Source: Methylobacterium sp. 2A (lineage in GTDB: Bacteria > Pseudomonadota > Alphaproteobacteria > Rhizobiales > Beijerinckiaceae). Taken from it: a DNA stretch of 64,000 nt. The notes below the pieces were generated by a model. The model saw nothing but the letters and a program-made list of their open reading frames with translations. It searched no databases and had not been told where the DNA came from. The position numbers and the translations under genes were made by a program. Below are positions 63,424 through 64,000 of the stretch, piece by piece. The DNA lies in assembly GCF_009806555.1 (NCBI RefSeq), contig NZ_VUOK01000034.1, positions 124,001 to 188,000 on the forward strand, read 5' to 3'. How positions within the stretch are numbered: the first letter of the stretch is position 1; every line of letters begins with the position of its first letter.

Positions 63424-64000
63424 TCAGGCTGCCTCCTCGCGCTTGCCGAGGCGCTTGTCGAGGTAGGTGTCCACCGTCTGCGTCAGCTCCTCGACCTTGC
63501 CGTCGAAGAAGTGGTTGGCGCCCTCGACCACCTGATGCTCGATGACGACGCCCTTCTGCACCTTCACCTTCTCGATGACCGGCATGACCTCGCGGGCCGG
63601 AGCGACCCGGTCCTCGGAGCCGTGCACGAACAGGCCGGAGGACGGGCAGGGCGCCAGGAAGGTGAAGTCGAAGCGGTTGGCCATCGCGGCGATCGAGATG
63701 AAGCCCTCGATCTCGGGGCGGCGCATCAGCAGCTGCATGCCGATCCACGAGCCGAACGACACGCCCGCGATCCAGCAGGACTTCGCCTCCGGGTTGACCG
63801 ACTGCACCCAGTCCAGGGCCGCCGCGGCATCCGACAGCTCGCCCGAACCGTGATCGAATGAGCCCTGGCTGCGCCCGACCCCGCGGAAATTGAAACGCAG
63901 GGCTGCGAAGCCGCGATTGGCGAAGGTGTAGAAAAGATTGTACACAATCTGATTGTTCATCGTGCCCCCGAACTGCGGGTGCGGGTGCAGGATGATCGCG
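63424..64000 (-). CDS. Alpha/beta hydrolase, 5' end beyond window
   Basis: At least 192 residues. At the window edge the frame reads AIILHPHPQFGGTM, the usual start of this hydrolase group (LHPHPxxGGxM), so a few N-terminal residues are missing. FRGVGRSQGSFDHGSGEL, the nucleophile elbow GVSFGSW, Asp in HGSEDRVAP and His in VEGANHFFDGK complete the triad. This matches the YsgA/KANL3-like family of small serine hydrolases; substrate unknown. Confidence 0.88.
   Translation of the reverse strand, partial: AIILHPHPQFGGTMNNQIVYNLFYTFANRGFAALRFNFRGVGRSQGSFDHGSGELSDAAAALDWVQSVNPEAKSCWIAGVSFGSWIGMQLLMRRPEIEGFISIAAMANRFDFTFLAPCPSSGLFVHGSEDRVAPAREVMPVIEKVKVQKGVVIEHQVVEGANHFFDGKVEELTQTVDTYLDKRLGKREEAA

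Noticed and set aside
1..64000. CRISPR arrays, prophage, intact IS elements
   Set aside because: No regularly spaced repeats, phage structural genes or transposase motifs were seen; the only recombinase is XerD, a housekeeping gene.

Overview
The window is 64 kb of very GC-rich chromosomal DNA, densely coding on both strands. Gene content and order point to a Hyphomicrobiales (Rhizobiales) alphaproteobacterium, most likely Methylobacterium or a close relative. Reasons: the nfu-tsaB-rimI-plsC-miaB-phoH-ybeY-corC-lnt block, the xerD / aroK-aroB divergent pair, and small families common in that group (BA14K-like, DUF2934, DUF6481, DUF6894). The genus is inference; the order-level call is stronger. 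No CRISPR array, prophage, intact insertion sequence or rRNA is visible. One tRNA gene was found.

Layout. 1-3.6 kb: the 3' part of a catalase gene, a secreted BA14K-like protein, a cupin and a CynX-type MFS exporter. 3.6-16.4 kb: the conserved RNA/translation-maturation block on the minus strand, interrupted by an L-lactate permease gene and a chemoreceptor gene. 16.5-20.0 kb: small, mostly uncharacterised proteins and a HAD phosphatase. 20.0-20.8 kb: a non-coding gap holding a perfect 19-bp inverted repeat. 20.8-30.3 kb: an accessory catabolic unit, with AtzG/AtzE/AtzH-like proteins (amide hydrolysis of the cyanurate/oxalurate type), a full dipeptide-type ABC importer (binding protein, two permeases, two ATPases) and a protein of unknown function. 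30.6-34 kb: a PaiB remnant with an internal deletion, a GNAT enzyme and a second chemoreceptor. 34-38 kb: a GMC flavoprotein translationally coupled to an unusual alpha/beta-hydrolase/gluconate-dehydrogenase-subunit-3 fusion, then a GNAT gene ending in a premature stop. 38-46 kb: a nested palindromic repeat, xseA, an orphan parD with a decayed parE, two MFS transporters, an RMF-like small protein, small hypotheticals, cytochrome c and an OhrR-type regulator.

46-49.6 kb: xerD, a 50-residue membrane protein too short for routine gene calling, aroK, aroB and tRNA-Thr(CGU). 49.6-53.4 kb looks like an acquired segment beginning at the tRNA gene. It holds a selB 3' remnant, a fragment of a substrate-binding protein gene, an A+T-rich gap, then a two-gene sulfation module: a sulfotransferase with three 35-residue tandem repeats, and an APS kinase that would make its PAPS donor. 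53.5-57.7 kb: a seven-gene Mrp/Mnh-like cation antiporter operon, every junction a 4-nt overlap, without a full MnhA. 57.8-64 kb: a NUDIX hydrolase, an IlvD/Edd sugar-acid dehydratase, an SCP-x-type thiolase, O-acetylhomoserine sulfhydrylase, a stand-alone receiver protein and an alpha/beta hydrolase cut by the window end.

Most promising for follow-up: the sulfotransferase/APS-kinase island next to tRNA-Thr, the hydrolase/GADH-subunit-3 fusion with its GMC partner, and the Atz-like hydrolase set linked to its own importer. Several genes are visibly decaying (parE, paiB, selB, a binding-protein gene, one GNAT). Functions come from motif recognition by eye; no database search was run.
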